Assembly (NCBI GenBank): GCA_018362895.1
Contig: JAHALR010000010.1
Span: 62,001 to 126,000 of the forward strand
Source: Clostridium sp.
Lineage (GTDB): Bacteria > Cyanobacteriota > Vampirovibrionia > Gastranaerophilales > Gastranaerophilaceae
Length of the DNA stretch: 64,000 bases
Direction of reading: 5' to 3'
Within the stretch, counting starts at the first letter, position 1. The number at the start of each line of letters is the position of its first letter. Position numbers and translations under genes: made by a program. The notes under the pieces are model-generated. The model made no database searches and had not been told where the DNA came from. It saw only the letters and a list, made by a program, of their open reading frames with translations. Positions 51,706 to 60,965 of this stretch are shown here, one piece after another.

Positions 51706-53124
51706 TTATTTCATTGTTGTTAAAGAATTGTACAATTGGGTCGTTTCATCTATAAATTTTTGCAATTCATCTCTGGTAACAACCCCGTCACCGTTTGTAT
51801 CTAATTTAGAAGTAAATTGTGAAATAGAAACAGTTTCAGAGCCATCACCGATTGTTTTCATAATAAAGCTTTTCAATTTTGCATCAGTAATATTTGTTAG
51901 GATTGACCAAAATTCTCTTTGTTCACGATTTGCAGTCGGATTGTTTTTGATAAATTTTTCTATATCCGTTATTGTAAATTTGCCGTCAAAACTGCCGTCA
52001 TTAGTGTTGCTTCTTTCCATTTCAGACATCATTGTATTGTACGCAACAAGTCTATACCATTGTCCTTCTTTGTATTTTGCTACTTCTTCTTTAGTAATAT
52101 TGCCATCTCTATCAGCATCCATATCATACAATCTCTTTTTTAAAGCACTAATACTAATTGTATAGTTTCCATCTTTTGACATATTTCCGCCTAATGCCAT
52201 AAGAAGAGCTCTATCAACACTGCCGTCATCGTTTCTAAATAAATCAGCAATAGCATTATTACCAAACTGTGCAAAAATTTCATCAACAGATATTTCTGAA
52301 TTGTTATCAGTGTTTAATGCACGGATTAGCTCATTATTTGCAGCACGATTCTTTTCTCTTTGAATCATTTTTTTGCAAGTATCAATAAAATTGCTGTCTG
52401 TAAGAATCTCTTTCAATTCATCAACTATGCTGCCATCGCCGTTTTTGTCAAGAGCAAGCAGTTCTTCCAATGTTATTCCTTCCTGTTGATCAAGATAAGA
52501 AATTTTTAAGTCGCCAGTGGAGGTTTCAGGGTCGATTTCTTTACCCTGTATAGCATTCATAATAGCCTTCATAATAATATTGCTGTAAAGTCCACCATTG
52601 CTAGCTATTATACTATCTAAAGAACCATCATTTTTAGGTAATTCTACACCGAGGGTACTAAACACCTCATAAAGTGTTTGTCCTATTGCAGAAATTTCTG
52701 CATTATCTGAATTCATCATATTTTGAATATTTAAGAATAATTCATTCCTTGTAAATATTTTTTCATTTTCACTTTTATTGTGTCTTGAGTCATCTATAAT
52801 TTTACCGAGTTCTGTCAAAGTTTCCTCCAGTTTTGCTGAAGGTGTTTCAGGCTTATTCTCTTTAGGAGGGTCAGTATCTTGAACAGGAGGCTTTTGTGTA
52901 TTTGTATCAGACGGTTTGTTATCCAACTTATTTCCATATTTTTCTATAAATTCAACAAGCCCGTCTTCATCGGAAATTGCTTCCCAGGAAAACGACTTAA
53001 CTTCTGCTTCTTTGAATGTTAAAAGAGCGTCAGTTTCCTGTTTGGAATTGCTGGCTTTTAGCATATCTTTTTCCTGTACTGTTGACGAATAAGCTTTTTT
53101 TGAAAAAATTCTGTTTATTTCCAT
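51706..53124 (-). CDS. Multi-EF-hand calcium-binding protein
   Basis: A 472-residue acidic protein. Clear 12-residue EF-hand loops are DADRDGNITKEE (336-347) and DTNGDGVVTRDE (442-453). Less perfect ones are DKNGDGSIVDEL (226-237), NTDNNSEISVDE (271-282), RNDDGSVDRA (297-306) and the NDGSFDGKFTITD region (375-387). Residues 70-100 are a Pro/Lys/Thr linker. No signal peptide or membrane segment is present, unlike most bacterial EF-hand proteins of this size, so either it is cytosolic or leaderless export applies. It shares a terminator with the HEAT-like gene. It probably senses or buffers Ca2+; partner unknown. Confidence 0.85.
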   Translation of the reverse strand: MEINRIFSKKAYSSTVQEKDMLKASNSKQETDALLTFKEAEVKSFSWEAISDEDGLVEFIEKYGNKLDNKPSDTNTQKPPVQDTDPPKENKPETPSAKLEETLTELGKIIDDSRHNKSENEKIFTRNELFLNIQNMMNSDNAEISAIGQTLYEVFSTLGVELPKNDGSLDSIIASNGGLYSNIIMKAIMNAIQGKEIDPETSTGDLKISYLDQQEGITLEELLALDKNGDGSIVDELKEILTDSNFIDTCKKMIQREKNRAANNELIRALNTDNNSEISVDEIFAQFGNNAIADLFRNDDGSVDRALLMALGGNMSKDGNYTISISALKKRLYDMDADRDGNITKEEVAKYKEGQWYRLVAYNTMMSEMERSNTNDGSFDGKFTITDIEKFIKNNPTANREQREFWSILTNITDAKLKSFIMKTIGDGSETVSISQFTSKLDTNGDGVVTRDELQKFIDETTQLYNSLTTMK

Positions 53125-53274
53125 TTTTTTCTCCTATGTTTGTTCCCTGCACTATTTTACTATCGTGATTTTTTTTTTTTCTTTAGAAAATAATAGAATT
53201 TTTTACAATACGTAACAATATTAATAGTTTGTAAATAACTGGCACTCACTCAAAAAATGCGATTTAATTGAATT

Positions 53275-53619
53275 ATGTCAGAAGAAATTAGTAAAAAAGT
53301 AATAAATATTTTCAGCAAACATATTAAACATAAGCCGACAAATACAGACGAGAAGGTAAAATCTTTTGCTGGTTTTTCTTATGTAAGAATGGACAAAGAC
53401 GTTAACGGCTATCCTTTCAAAGAAGAAAAGCTGCTTGAATATGCAAAAGATTGTCATTATATAGTTAAGGTTATGAGAGACAAAAATGGCAAACCTTCTT
53501 TATACAGTTATAATGTTCCAAACGACAAGCTTCTTGATTTTTTACTTATGTTTAGAAATAATGAACTAAATGGAAGTATTATCGAAATAGACAAATTTTT
53601 GCCGAAAAGTATAATTTGA
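53275..53619 (+). CDS. Small hypothetical protein upstream of the radical SAM gene
   Basis: A 114-residue soluble, lysine-rich protein with mixed helix/strand character (FAGFSYVRMDKDVNGYPFKEEKLLEYAKDCHYIVKVMRDK). I recognise no domain. It ends 14 bases before the radical SAM/DUF2344 start and is therefore likely to be the first gene of the 53.3-58.4 kb operon. A good ribosome binding site is not visible. Confidence 0.6.
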   Translation: MSEEISKKVINIFSKHIKHKPTNTDEKVKSFAGFSYVRMDKDVNGYPFKEEKLLEYAKDCHYIVKVMRDKNGKPSLYSYNVPNDKLLDFLLMFRNNELNGSIIEIDKFLPKSII

Positions 53620-53633
53620 ACAAAGTGTAAAAA

Positions 53634-56135
53634 ATGAAAAAATTGGATAAAGAATCATTAGAAAACCTGCTTTTTAGTGTCAATAAGCCATATCAGTATG
53701 CAGGAAATGAGATGTACTCTTATAACAAGGATTTCGAGTCCTCTGATGTAACATTTGCCATTGCCTTCCCTGATAAATATGAGGTTGGGGCCAGCAATTT
53801 GGGACACAGAATCATATATGAGACACTCAATTCAATTGAAGGCTGTATGTGTGACAGAGCTTATGCTCCTGATGTTGATTGCAAACAACAATTAGAACGA
53901 CAGGGCTTATTTTTGTATGGAGTTGAATCCAAAGTTTTTTTATCAGAGTTTGATATACTGGGTTTTTCCCTTCAATATGAACTTGCTTATCCAACTGTAC
54001 TTGCAATGTTAAATATGTCCGGTATACCGATCAGAAATACGGATAGAGAGGACTCTCACCCGGTTATTCTTTCAGGCGGTCCCTGTACATACAACCCTGA
54101 GCCGTTGAAGGAGTTTATTGACGGATTTTTAATCGGTGATGGAGAAGACATTCTCAAAGAAACAGTAGAGGTTTTCAAAAAAGCCAAAAAACTTGGTCTA
54201 AAAAGAGCAGAGATTCTCTCAGAACTTTCAAAAATAGACGGAATGTATATTCCTGCCATTCACAAAGGTGCAAAGATTAACAAAAGAATTTTTGATTTTT
54301 CAACAGATTCTGTTCCTAGAAAATATCCTGTACCTTTTTCGACATCTATTCACGACAGAGCTGTTGTTGAAATACGCAGAGGATGCGGAAGAATGTGCAG
54401 ATTCTGTCAGCCCGGACACGTAAATCTTCCTATTAGAGAAAGAAAGGCTGAAGAAATAATTTCATTAACAAAAGCTCTTGTCAAAAACACCGGTTATGAC
54501 GAATTTTCTATGCTTTCTCTTTCATCAAATGATTACACAAACATTGAGCCTGTTCTTGAAGAATTAACCTGCTTTTTTAGCGATAAGAAGGTTTCGGCTT
54601 CGCTACCAAGCCAGAGAATAGACCGTTTTAATATACGTTTATCAAATCTCGTGAAAGATGTCAGAAAAACAACCATTACGCTTGCTCCTGAAGCCGGTTC
54701 ACAGAGAATGAGAGATGTTATTAACAAAAATATCTCAAGAGAGCAGATTGTTAATACAACGCTTGATTGTTACAAAAACGGCTATGACAGCATAAAATAT
54801 TATTTCATACTTGGATTACCAACAGAAACTTTTGAAGACATTGATGAAATGTTAGAACTGCTTGGCGGAATCAGATATAAAGCAAAGCTTATAAAAAAAG
54901 AATTGGACTTGAAGCAGGATTTGAAACTTAACTGTACACTTTCAATCTTTGTACCCAAACCATTTACCCCTTTCCAATGGGTAGGGCAGGATTCTCTTGA
55001 AAAAATTACGGAAAAAATTGCATATATAAGAGAAAAATCCAAATCACTCAAGGGTGTTCGTATAAAAATCCATGAAAAATATATATCAGAAATAGAAGCT
55101 GTTTTAACCAGAGGTGATGCTTCTTTGTGTGATTACATAGAAGCCTTGTATAAAAAGGGCTGCTATCTTGATGCTTGGGACGAAAATTTTGATAAAAAAG
55201 TTTGGTATGACACAGCAAAGGAGTGCGGTCTGTCAATCGGAGGACTTGCACAAAAGACCTTTGAGCTTGAAGAAACTTTGCCCTGGGACTTTATTAACGT
55301 TGGTATAAAAAAAGACTGGTTTGTTAATGAATACAAAAAAGCTATGCAAAGTGCAGCAAGCGTTCCTTGTGAAATGAAATGTTCAAATTGCGGAATATGC
55401 AGTGAATACAAGGTCTCAAAACACCTGGACAAGCCTTATGAGCCTGTAATTATTGAAAAAACGCACAAGAGTTTACCTATAAAAAAATATCGTGCAAAAA
55501 TAACAAAGAAAGGATATTTAAAGTTTCTTTCACATCTGGATTGGCAAAACACTCTCGTAAAAGGACTTTTTCGCTCAGAACTACCTGTTGTTTTCACTGA
55601 AGGATTCAACCCTATTCCAAAGATATCATTGGGCTCAGCACTACCTATTTTTATTGAAAGTGAATCTGAATTTATTGATTTTGAGTTGTTCGGTGAACAT
55701 TCTACAAATGAGATTGTTGAAAAAATAAACAGTAGTCTTGATAAAAATGCACGGATTATTAATATTTATGAAATAACTAAAAATACGCCATCTCTGGATA
55801 TTACAACACAGTGGGCAAGATATGAAATTGAACATTTGAACAAAAATCTTTCAAATTTTCAAGATTTAATGTATATTAAAGATAAGCTTACTTCAGAAGA
55901 TGAAATATTCTTAAAGAAGAAGACAAAAAAAGGTATAGACAAATTAATTAACATTAAACAATCAGTAAGAGATGTTGAAACTAAAGACAATAAACTTTAT
56001 GTAACATTAAAGACGGGACAAAACACTGATATTCCGTCTATTAGAGCTGACCATTTAATGAATATTTTCTATCCTGAAAAGAAATTTAATATTAAAAGAC
56101 TATGTTTATTTGACGAAAATATGCAGGTCTTGTAA
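53634..56135 (+). CDS. B12-binding-domain radical SAM protein fused to DUF2344 (TIGR03960/TIGR03936 type)
   Basis: 833 residues. The N-terminal third is a cobalamin-binding-like domain (IAFPDKYEVGASNLGHRIIYE, ILSGGPCTYNPEPLKEFIDGFLIGDGED). The radical SAM domain has RRGCGRMCRFCQPG (CxxxCxxC) and TLAPEAGSQRMRDVINK. A cysteine cluster MKCSNCGIC follows, and the last 220 residues are DUF2344 (YRAKITKKGYLKFLSHLDW...VVFTEGFNPIPKISLGSALPI). The reaction is unknown; conserved adjacency to RNase E/G genes in cyanobacteria and firmicutes suggests an RNA- or ribosome-linked job. The fused form is common in cyanobacteria. rne/rng follows after 31 bases. Confidence 0.93.
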   Translation: MKKLDKESLENLLFSVNKPYQYAGNEMYSYNKDFESSDVTFAIAFPDKYEVGASNLGHRIIYETLNSIEGCMCDRAYAPDVDCKQQLERQGLFLYGVESKVFLSEFDILGFSLQYELAYPTVLAMLNMSGIPIRNTDREDSHPVILSGGPCTYNPEPLKEFIDGFLIGDGEDILKETVEVFKKAKKLGLKRAEILSELSKIDGMYIPAIHKGAKINKRIFDFSTDSVPRKYPVPFSTSIHDRAVVEIRRGCGRMCRFCQPGHVNLPIRERKAEEIISLTKALVKNTGYDEFSMLSLSSNDYTNIEPVLEELTCFFSDKKVSASLPSQRIDRFNIRLSNLVKDVRKTTITLAPEAGSQRMRDVINKNISREQIVNTTLDCYKNGYDSIKYYFILGLPTETFEDIDEMLELLGGIRYKAKLIKKELDLKQDLKLNCTLSIFVPKPFTPFQWVGQDSLEKITEKIAYIREKSKSLKGVRIKIHEKYISEIEAVLTRGDASLCDYIEALYKKGCYLDAWDENFDKKVWYDTAKECGLSIGGLAQKTFELEETLPWDFINVGIKKDWFVNEYKKAMQSAASVPCEMKCSNCGICSEYKVSKHLDKPYEPVIIEKTHKSLPIKKYRAKITKKGYLKFLSHLDWQNTLVKGLFRSELPVVFTEGFNPIPKISLGSALPIFIESESEFIDFELFGEHSTNEIVEKINSSLDKNARIINIYEITKNTPSLDITTQWARYEIEHLNKNLSNFQDLMYIKDKLTSEDEIFLKKKTKKGIDKLINIKQSVRDVETKDNKLYVTLKTGQNTDIPSIRADHLMNIFYPEKKFNIKRLCLFDENMQVL

Positions 56136-56166
56136 CAAAGTTTATAGAAATTTAAAGGAAAATTGT

Positions 56167-58041
56167 ATGGCTAAATCAATTGTAATCGCAGAACGTGACA
56201 ATATTGCAGCGGTTTTTGAAGATAATAAGATTACGGAATTTTTTATACATAAAGGTGATATCTTGCTTGGTGATGTTTATTTGAGTAAAGTTGAAAACAT
56301 TCTCCCCAGTATTGAAGCGGCATTCGTTGATGTTGGTTCTGATAAAATGGGTTTTTTGCATGCTGCTGATGTAATAGGAAAAGGAGGACTTCAAGACAAA
56401 CTCTCCCCAAAGCAAAAACTGGTAGTCCAGGTAGTAAAAGAACCAACAGGTCACAAAGGTCCAAGGGTCACTACCTCTTTAAGCCTACCCGGTAGATTTT
56501 GTGTGTTAATGCCTCAAGAAACAGGCATAAGTGTAAGCAAAAAGATTATGTCGGCAAAAGAAAGAGCAAGACTTAAATCAATAGTCAGTCTTTTGAAGCC
56601 CGTAGGGCTGGGGGTTATCATCAGAACAGAAGCTGAAGGCCAAACAGAAGCTGAAATTCAAGAAGATTTGGAAATTCTACTCGACAAATGGAATATGATT
56701 GTTACACAAGCAGAGCTTGTTGAAGCACCTAACCTTCTTTATCGTGATCAGGATTTACTTTATAGAGTAATCAGAGAGGCCTGCACAGAAGATGTGAAAG
56801 AAATAGTAGTTGATACGCCATATGCAATGCATCGTGTGCAGCAGCTCATCCAAAACTGGAATTTGAACAAAAACATTGATATATCAGTATATAAAGGAAG
56901 TGAACCTCTTCTTGTTGCTTCAGGAGTCAAAAAAGAAATTGAACAGGCTTTGAATATCAAAGTTAACCTCCCTTCAGGCGGATACTTGTTTATACAGACA
57001 ACAGAAGCCCTCACAGTAATAGACGTTAACAGCGGAAAGTTCATAAGTTCTGCTACTCAAGATGAAACTATTTTGAAAACAAACAAAGAGGCTGTTAAAG
57101 AGATTGCACGACAGCTCAAACTCAGAAACATAGGTGGTATGATTATTATCGATTTTATCGACATGCTGAGCCGTGCAGACAAAATAGCTATTATGGAAGA
57201 ATTGGAACTTGCTGTTGAAACTGACAAAGCCAAGCCACAAGTTGGACAGCTTTCTGATTTGGGACTTGTAGAAATGACCAGACACAGACAAGGACAAAGC
57301 CTGGCTGAAATATTCACAAAGAAATGTCCGCATTGCGGTGGAACAGGTCAGCTGCTTGAAGATTTTGGATTCTCTTCAGCAGTTGCAGAAGGAGAATTTC
57401 GCTCAAAAGCAGCAAAATTGAACAAATCTCCTATGAACAATGGCAAAAACAGACACAACGATAACAAGCATAACAATAAAGTGTTTAATCATCAGAACAT
57501 AAATGGCAATCAGCCTCAAAAAAATGAATATGACAGACGACAACAGCAAAATCAAATTTCAGATCAATCTGTCGAAGAAACAAAAGATATTTCTCAAAAT
57601 CAGGAGAACCCCAATAATGATAATAAGTCAAAAAGACAAAACAACAAGCGTCGCTTCAATAAAAACAGAAAAGATCAAAGATTCCAGGAACCTGTTCCTC
57701 AGACAGAACCGGAACAAATAATAGAAAATCTTATGATAGAAGCTGATAAGGCTGATGAAGCACAAGAAAAGTCACAAATACCTGAACAAACAGAAGTTTC
57801 TGTTGTAGAAGAAAAACCGAAAAAAACTACAAGAAAGAGAACTACAAAAAAAGTTAAAGAAACAGAAATCCAAGAACCGATAAAAGAAGAAGTTGTTGCA
57901 GCTGTCGAAGTTCAGGATAAAAAACTTGAAGAAAAACAAGAAGAAAAGGTTGAAGAAAAGCCGGTGAAGAAAACAAAAACAAGAAAAGCTTCAAGAGCCA
58001 GAAAAAAAACGGCAGAAAAACAACCAGATGTAACTGAATAA
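56167..58041 (+). CDS. rne: Ribonuclease E/G family endoribonuclease
   Basis: Single-strand RNA endonuclease for mRNA decay and rRNA processing. From ATG 56167 (AAAGGA seven bases upstream; a frame from 56110 is rejected) it has 624 residues. The S1 domain spans about 35-115 (GDILLGDVYLSKVENILPSIEAAFVDVG). The catalytic Asp residues are in VIDVNSG (about 288) and IIDFIDM (about 327-331), and the Zn-link is CPHCGGTG (about 387). The last 210 residues are low-complexity, Asn/Gln- then Lys/Glu-rich with TRKRTTKK and KTRKASRARKK, like an RNase E scaffold or RNA-binding tail. It could equally be called rng. Confidence 0.93.
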   Translation: MAKSIVIAERDNIAAVFEDNKITEFFIHKGDILLGDVYLSKVENILPSIEAAFVDVGSDKMGFLHAADVIGKGGLQDKLSPKQKLVVQVVKEPTGHKGPRVTTSLSLPGRFCVLMPQETGISVSKKIMSAKERARLKSIVSLLKPVGLGVIIRTEAEGQTEAEIQEDLEILLDKWNMIVTQAELVEAPNLLYRDQDLLYRVIREACTEDVKEIVVDTPYAMHRVQQLIQNWNLNKNIDISVYKGSEPLLVASGVKKEIEQALNIKVNLPSGGYLFIQTTEALTVIDVNSGKFISSATQDETILKTNKEAVKEIARQLKLRNIGGMIIIDFIDMLSRADKIAIMEELELAVETDKAKPQVGQLSDLGLVEMTRHRQGQSLAEIFTKKCPHCGGTGQLLEDFGFSSAVAEGEFRSKAAKLNKSPMNNGKNRHNDNKHNNKVFNHQNINGNQPQKNEYDRRQQQNQISDQSVEETKDISQNQENPNNDNKSKRQNNKRRFNKNRKDQRFQEPVPQTEPEQIIENLMIEADKADEAQEKSQIPEQTEVSVVEEKPKKTTRKRTTKKVKETEIQEPIKEEVVAAVEVQDKKLEEKQEEKVEEKPVKKTKTRKASRARKKTAEKQPDVTE

Positions 58042-58052
58042 AAAGGTTTAAT

Positions 58053-58418
58053 ATGAAATCAAAAATATTAGCTTTGATAGTTTTAACGGTGATGTGTTTT
58101 TTTTCACAGATTGGAGTGTATGCCCAAAATAATTCTGACACTTCACCGTTAAAACCCAGAGACAAAGTAGAATCACAAAATTTGCCTTCTAAAAATAAAA
58201 CCGAAGGAAATAGTGAAGAAAAAAAAGTTTTCACAAAATTTTTGATATCAATGTTGTGGGTTGGTGGTTCTTGTATTGCAATATTTTTGATACTACTTGC
58301 TTATAAAAAGCTAAAAGGTACAAAACTGGGACAAACAAAACATATTGATATTTCAAAAAATCTGAATTCGCCTGACACCGTTGATGAAGCTGTAAAATTC
58401 TTTATTGAAAAATTCTAA
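58053..58418 (+). CDS. Small bitopic membrane protein, unrecognised
   Basis: A 121-residue protein: signal peptide (1-24), a hydrophilic Ser/Lys/Asn-rich periplasmic part (25-65), a transmembrane helix (about 66-88, LISMLWVGGSCIAIFLILLAY) and a short cytoplasmic tail (KLKGTKLGQTKHIDISK...). The layout is FliO-like but the sequence does not justify that name. It begins 11 bases after rne. Its last four bases overlap the convergent gene at 58415. Confidence 0.6.
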   Translation: MKSKILALIVLTVMCFFSQIGVYAQNNSDTSPLKPRDKVESQNLPSKNKTEGNSEEKKVFTKFLISMLWVGGSCIAIFLILLAYKKLKGTKLGQTKHIDISKNLNSPDTVDEAVKFFIEKF

Positions 58419-58675
58419 GATATTTGTGGCGGTTCACCGTAAGTTTTTAATAAAGCTTTAAGAATTTTGGGCATCTGACAAACAAAAGAGTAGTTTCCAT
58501 TGCGTAAGGAACATTTTTTGCAATCGCTGTTTATTGTATAACATTCTATTGCCTGAAGTGTCCAGTTTTGCATAATTGATTCAGATATTTCACCGTTTGT
58601 TTGTGGAATATACAGCTCAGTAATTGGTGCCAAGGAATAATTTTTACTGTAATTAAAAACTCTCGCAGTATTCAT
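58415..58675 (-). CDS. Small cysteine-containing protein, unrecognised
   Basis: An 86-residue protein from ATG 58675, which has GGAGG eight bases upstream; a GTG three codons earlier lies inside that site and is rejected. The centre carries ECYTINSDCKKCSLRNG and FVCQMP, four cysteines spaced like a small zinc or iron-sulphur site. There is no signal peptide. It precedes nothing on its strand and lies 96 bases downstream of coaX. Function unknown. Confidence 0.6.
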   Translation of the reverse strand: MNTARVFNYSKNYSLAPITELYIPQTNGEISESIMQNWTLQAIECYTINSDCKKCSLRNGNYSFVCQMPKILKALLKTYGEPPQIS

Positions 58676-58771
58676 AAACAACACCTCCCCAAAATTCTCC
58701 TATTAAAAGAATAAACCATTTACTAGTCATCTAACTCGGCTTAATGAATGAGATTGTGAATGATTTTGAGA

Positions 58772-59545
58772 TTACACAGAAACAGTATGGGCTTCGTAAA
58801 CTATTCTGAGACCATGGAGAGTTATGTATGGATTTATATAGTCAAATTTTCTGTTCATATATTCTGCAACAATGTCAGAATAACCACCTGTCGCAATAAC
58901 CGTAGCATTTTCACCAAGTTCACTTTCGCACTCTTTTATCAGACCTTCAATCATGCAGGCATGCCCTCTGACAATACCTGAAAGCATAGCATCTATTGTA
59001 TTTTTGCCAATAGCATTATGAGGTGCTTCAATTTTAATCAATGGAAGTTTTGATGTAAATTTCTTTAAACTTTCTGCCTGAATCTTCATACCTGCACAAA
59101 TAATACCGCCTAAAAATTCTCCATTGCCTGTAACAATATCAAATGAAGTCGCCGTTCCAAGATCTACAACTATACAGGTCTTTTTATACAGAGAATATGC
59201 AGCAAATGCATTTACAATTCTATCCGCACCAACTTCTTCTGGTGCATCAACATTGTATTTTAAAAGATTTGTTGTTTTATTTGAAACAACAAACGGTGTG
59301 ATATTCAGATATCTTTTTAATGCATTGCGGAAACGTTCTGTCAGACAGACCACAACACTACATAGACAGGCTGAATCAACCTTTCCTTCATAATTATGAA
59401 TTCTAAGCAAATTCATTAATAAAATACCTATCTCATCTTCTGATCTGTGTTTTTCAGAAGAAATTGACCATGTTTCAATTAACTCTTCTTTGTCGAAAAG
59501 TCCTATTGTTGTTGACGTGTTTCCTATATCCAGTGTTAATAACAT
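58772..59545 (-). CDS. coaX: Type III pantothenate kinase
   Basis: First step of coenzyme A synthesis from pantothenate. ASKHA-fold motifs: LTLDIGNTSTTIGLFD (phosphate 1 with the catalytic Asp), GADRIVNAFAAY, and VVDLGTATSFDIV (phosphate 2), followed by GGIICAGMKIQAESL. 257 residues, normal. CoaX proteins need a monovalent cation and are not inhibited by CoA. Monocistronic here. Confidence 0.96.
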   Translation of the reverse strand: MLLTLDIGNTSTTIGLFDKEELIETWSISSEKHRSEDEIGILLMNLLRIHNYEGKVDSACLCSVVVCLTERFRNALKRYLNITPFVVSNKTTNLLKYNVDAPEEVGADRIVNAFAAYSLYKKTCIVVDLGTATSFDIVTGNGEFLGGIICAGMKIQAESLKKFTSKLPLIKIEAPHNAIGKNTIDAMLSGIVRGHACMIEGLIKECESELGENATVIATGGYSDIVAEYMNRKFDYINPYITLHGLRIVYEAHTVSV

Positions 59546-59617
59546 ATTTACCTCAAATATATTTTAGCAGAAAAATATTTTTGCTATAATATTATTGTTA
59601 TTTATAAGAGTTTTATT

Positions 59618-60517
59618 ATGAAAAAATATATTTTAGCACTACTTTTTACATTTACTTTATTATCAATTACACCAGCCTTTGCATTGCCTAATGAAACACT
59701 TAAGTCTATCGGGTTTCATAAAAGAGCAGAAACTGCACCAGCAGAGCAGATAAAAAAGATTTTCTCCAATTATGAAAAGTACTCAAACAGCCATGATCTT
59801 CAGAATCTTCTTAACCTGCATGACGAAACATATAGGAGTTCTGACGGATATGATAAAAAAAGGTTGAAAGAGCTTGCTGTTGAATCTTGGAAAGAATATC
59901 CTGATGTCAAATATTCTGTAAAAATTCTTTCAATCGATGTTGATATAGATAATGCAACAGTAATGACACAAGAAAAGCTTAGTGGAATCTCTACTGCTTC
60001 TGTCGAATATGTAAAAGGTAACGGATATATTGACTCTGAATCAACATCTATCTATTATCTTAAGCGTTTTTCCAATGAATGGAGAATTGTATCTGACTTT
60101 GTCATTACAGAAAAAACTTCTATGAGATATGGAATTGCCCGTTTCATCCCAATGAGCATTGATGCTCCGGCAATTGTTGGGCCTAATGAAGAATACACTG
60201 CCATATTAAAAGTTAATGTACCCAAAAGTTATCTTGCCTTAATATCAATAAACAATGAACCAATTACCTATCCTGTTGAAAGAAGCAAAGAAGTATTCAG
60301 AAGCCTAAAAAATGACGGTATTCAAGAACGAATTTTAATCAGTAATAATGGCACAAAAAATGAGAATGCAATTGCATCAATAGGCATTGCAAGACCTAAT
60401 ATAAAAAATAACAATATAAATGTAAATATTATGGGAATTGCTTTTCTCTCAAGCAGAGTAAATGTTATTAAGCACAAAATTGAAAGCGAACCGGACAATG
60501 CAGCTGATAAAAAATAA
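59618..60517 (+). CDS. Exported protein with NTF2-like domain, unrecognised
   Basis: A 299-residue protein with a signal peptide (MKKYILALLFTFTLLSITPAFA). Residues about 38-160 look like an NTF2/SnoaL-type cone (IKKIFSNYEKYSNSHDLQNLLNLHDETYRSSDGYD...YYLKRFSNEWRIVSD). The remaining 130 residues are strand-rich. Its end overlaps lspA by 20 bases. A TATAAT sits about 30 bases upstream of the start. Role in the envelope unknown. Confidence 0.65.
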   Translation: MKKYILALLFTFTLLSITPAFALPNETLKSIGFHKRAETAPAEQIKKIFSNYEKYSNSHDLQNLLNLHDETYRSSDGYDKKRLKELAVESWKEYPDVKYSVKILSIDVDIDNATVMTQEKLSGISTASVEYVKGNGYIDSESTSIYYLKRFSNEWRIVSDFVITEKTSMRYGIARFIPMSIDAPAIVGPNEEYTAILKVNVPKSYLALISINNEPITYPVERSKEVFRSLKNDGIQERILISNNGTKNENAIASIGIARPNIKNNNINVNIMGIAFLSSRVNVIKHKIESEPDNAADKK

Positions 60518-60965
60518 AAAAATACTAATTTTTTTACTGCTTACTGCAATTTTTTCTATGATTTCCTTTGCTGCAAGAAATATTCTTATTTCTCACTATA
60601 ACAATTTTGATTTTAAATTATTTACAATTGATTACATAAAAAACTATGGAGCTGCATTTAGTCTTTTTCACACTCACACCTCTTTGCTTATTGTTTTATC
60701 AGTAATCATTTTGTGTGCTGTTCTTATATACATATTAAAAAATATATTTAATTTTACTAAGTTTGAACTATTTTTCTCTTCTCTACTCACAGCGGGAATT
60801 ATTTGCAATCTTTTTGAACGTATTTCAGACGGATTTGTAACAGATTATATAAGGCTAAATTTTGTTACTTTTCCTATATTCAATCTTTCTGATTTGTTTA
60901 TAAATATAGGCGCTTTTATACTTATTTGTAATATACTTTTTAGTAATGAAACAGAATCTGAATAA
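60498..60965 (+). CDS. lspA: Lipoprotein signal peptidase
   Basis: Aspartyl protease that removes signal peptides from lipoproteins in the inner membrane. The four-helix layout and the motifs NYGAAFSLF, FVTDYI and FNLSDLFIN (the catalytic Asp pair) are present. The usual GN-x-IDR segment reads CNLFER, a mild deviation. About 155 residues from ATG 60498; an upstream frame from 60462 lies wholly within the previous gene. Overlaps the rluD-like gene by 20 bases, the common lspA-rluD order. Confidence 0.9.
   Translation: MQLIKNKKILIFLLLTAIFSMISFAARNILISHYNNFDFKLFTIDYIKNYGAAFSLFHTHTSLLIVLSVIILCAVLIYILKNIFNFTKFELFFSSLLTAGIICNLFERISDGFVTDYIRLNFVTFPIFNLSDLFINIGAFILICNILFSNETESE

Noticed and set aside
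53221..53260. GGCACTCACTC resembling half of a CIRCE heat-shock element
   Set aside because: The inverted second half GAGTGC is missing, and the downstream gene is not a chaperone.
59570..59590. Imperfect inverted repeat AGCAGAAAA/TTTTTGCT in front of the gene at 59618
   Set aside because: Composed mainly of A/T runs; likely chance in AT-rich promoter DNA.
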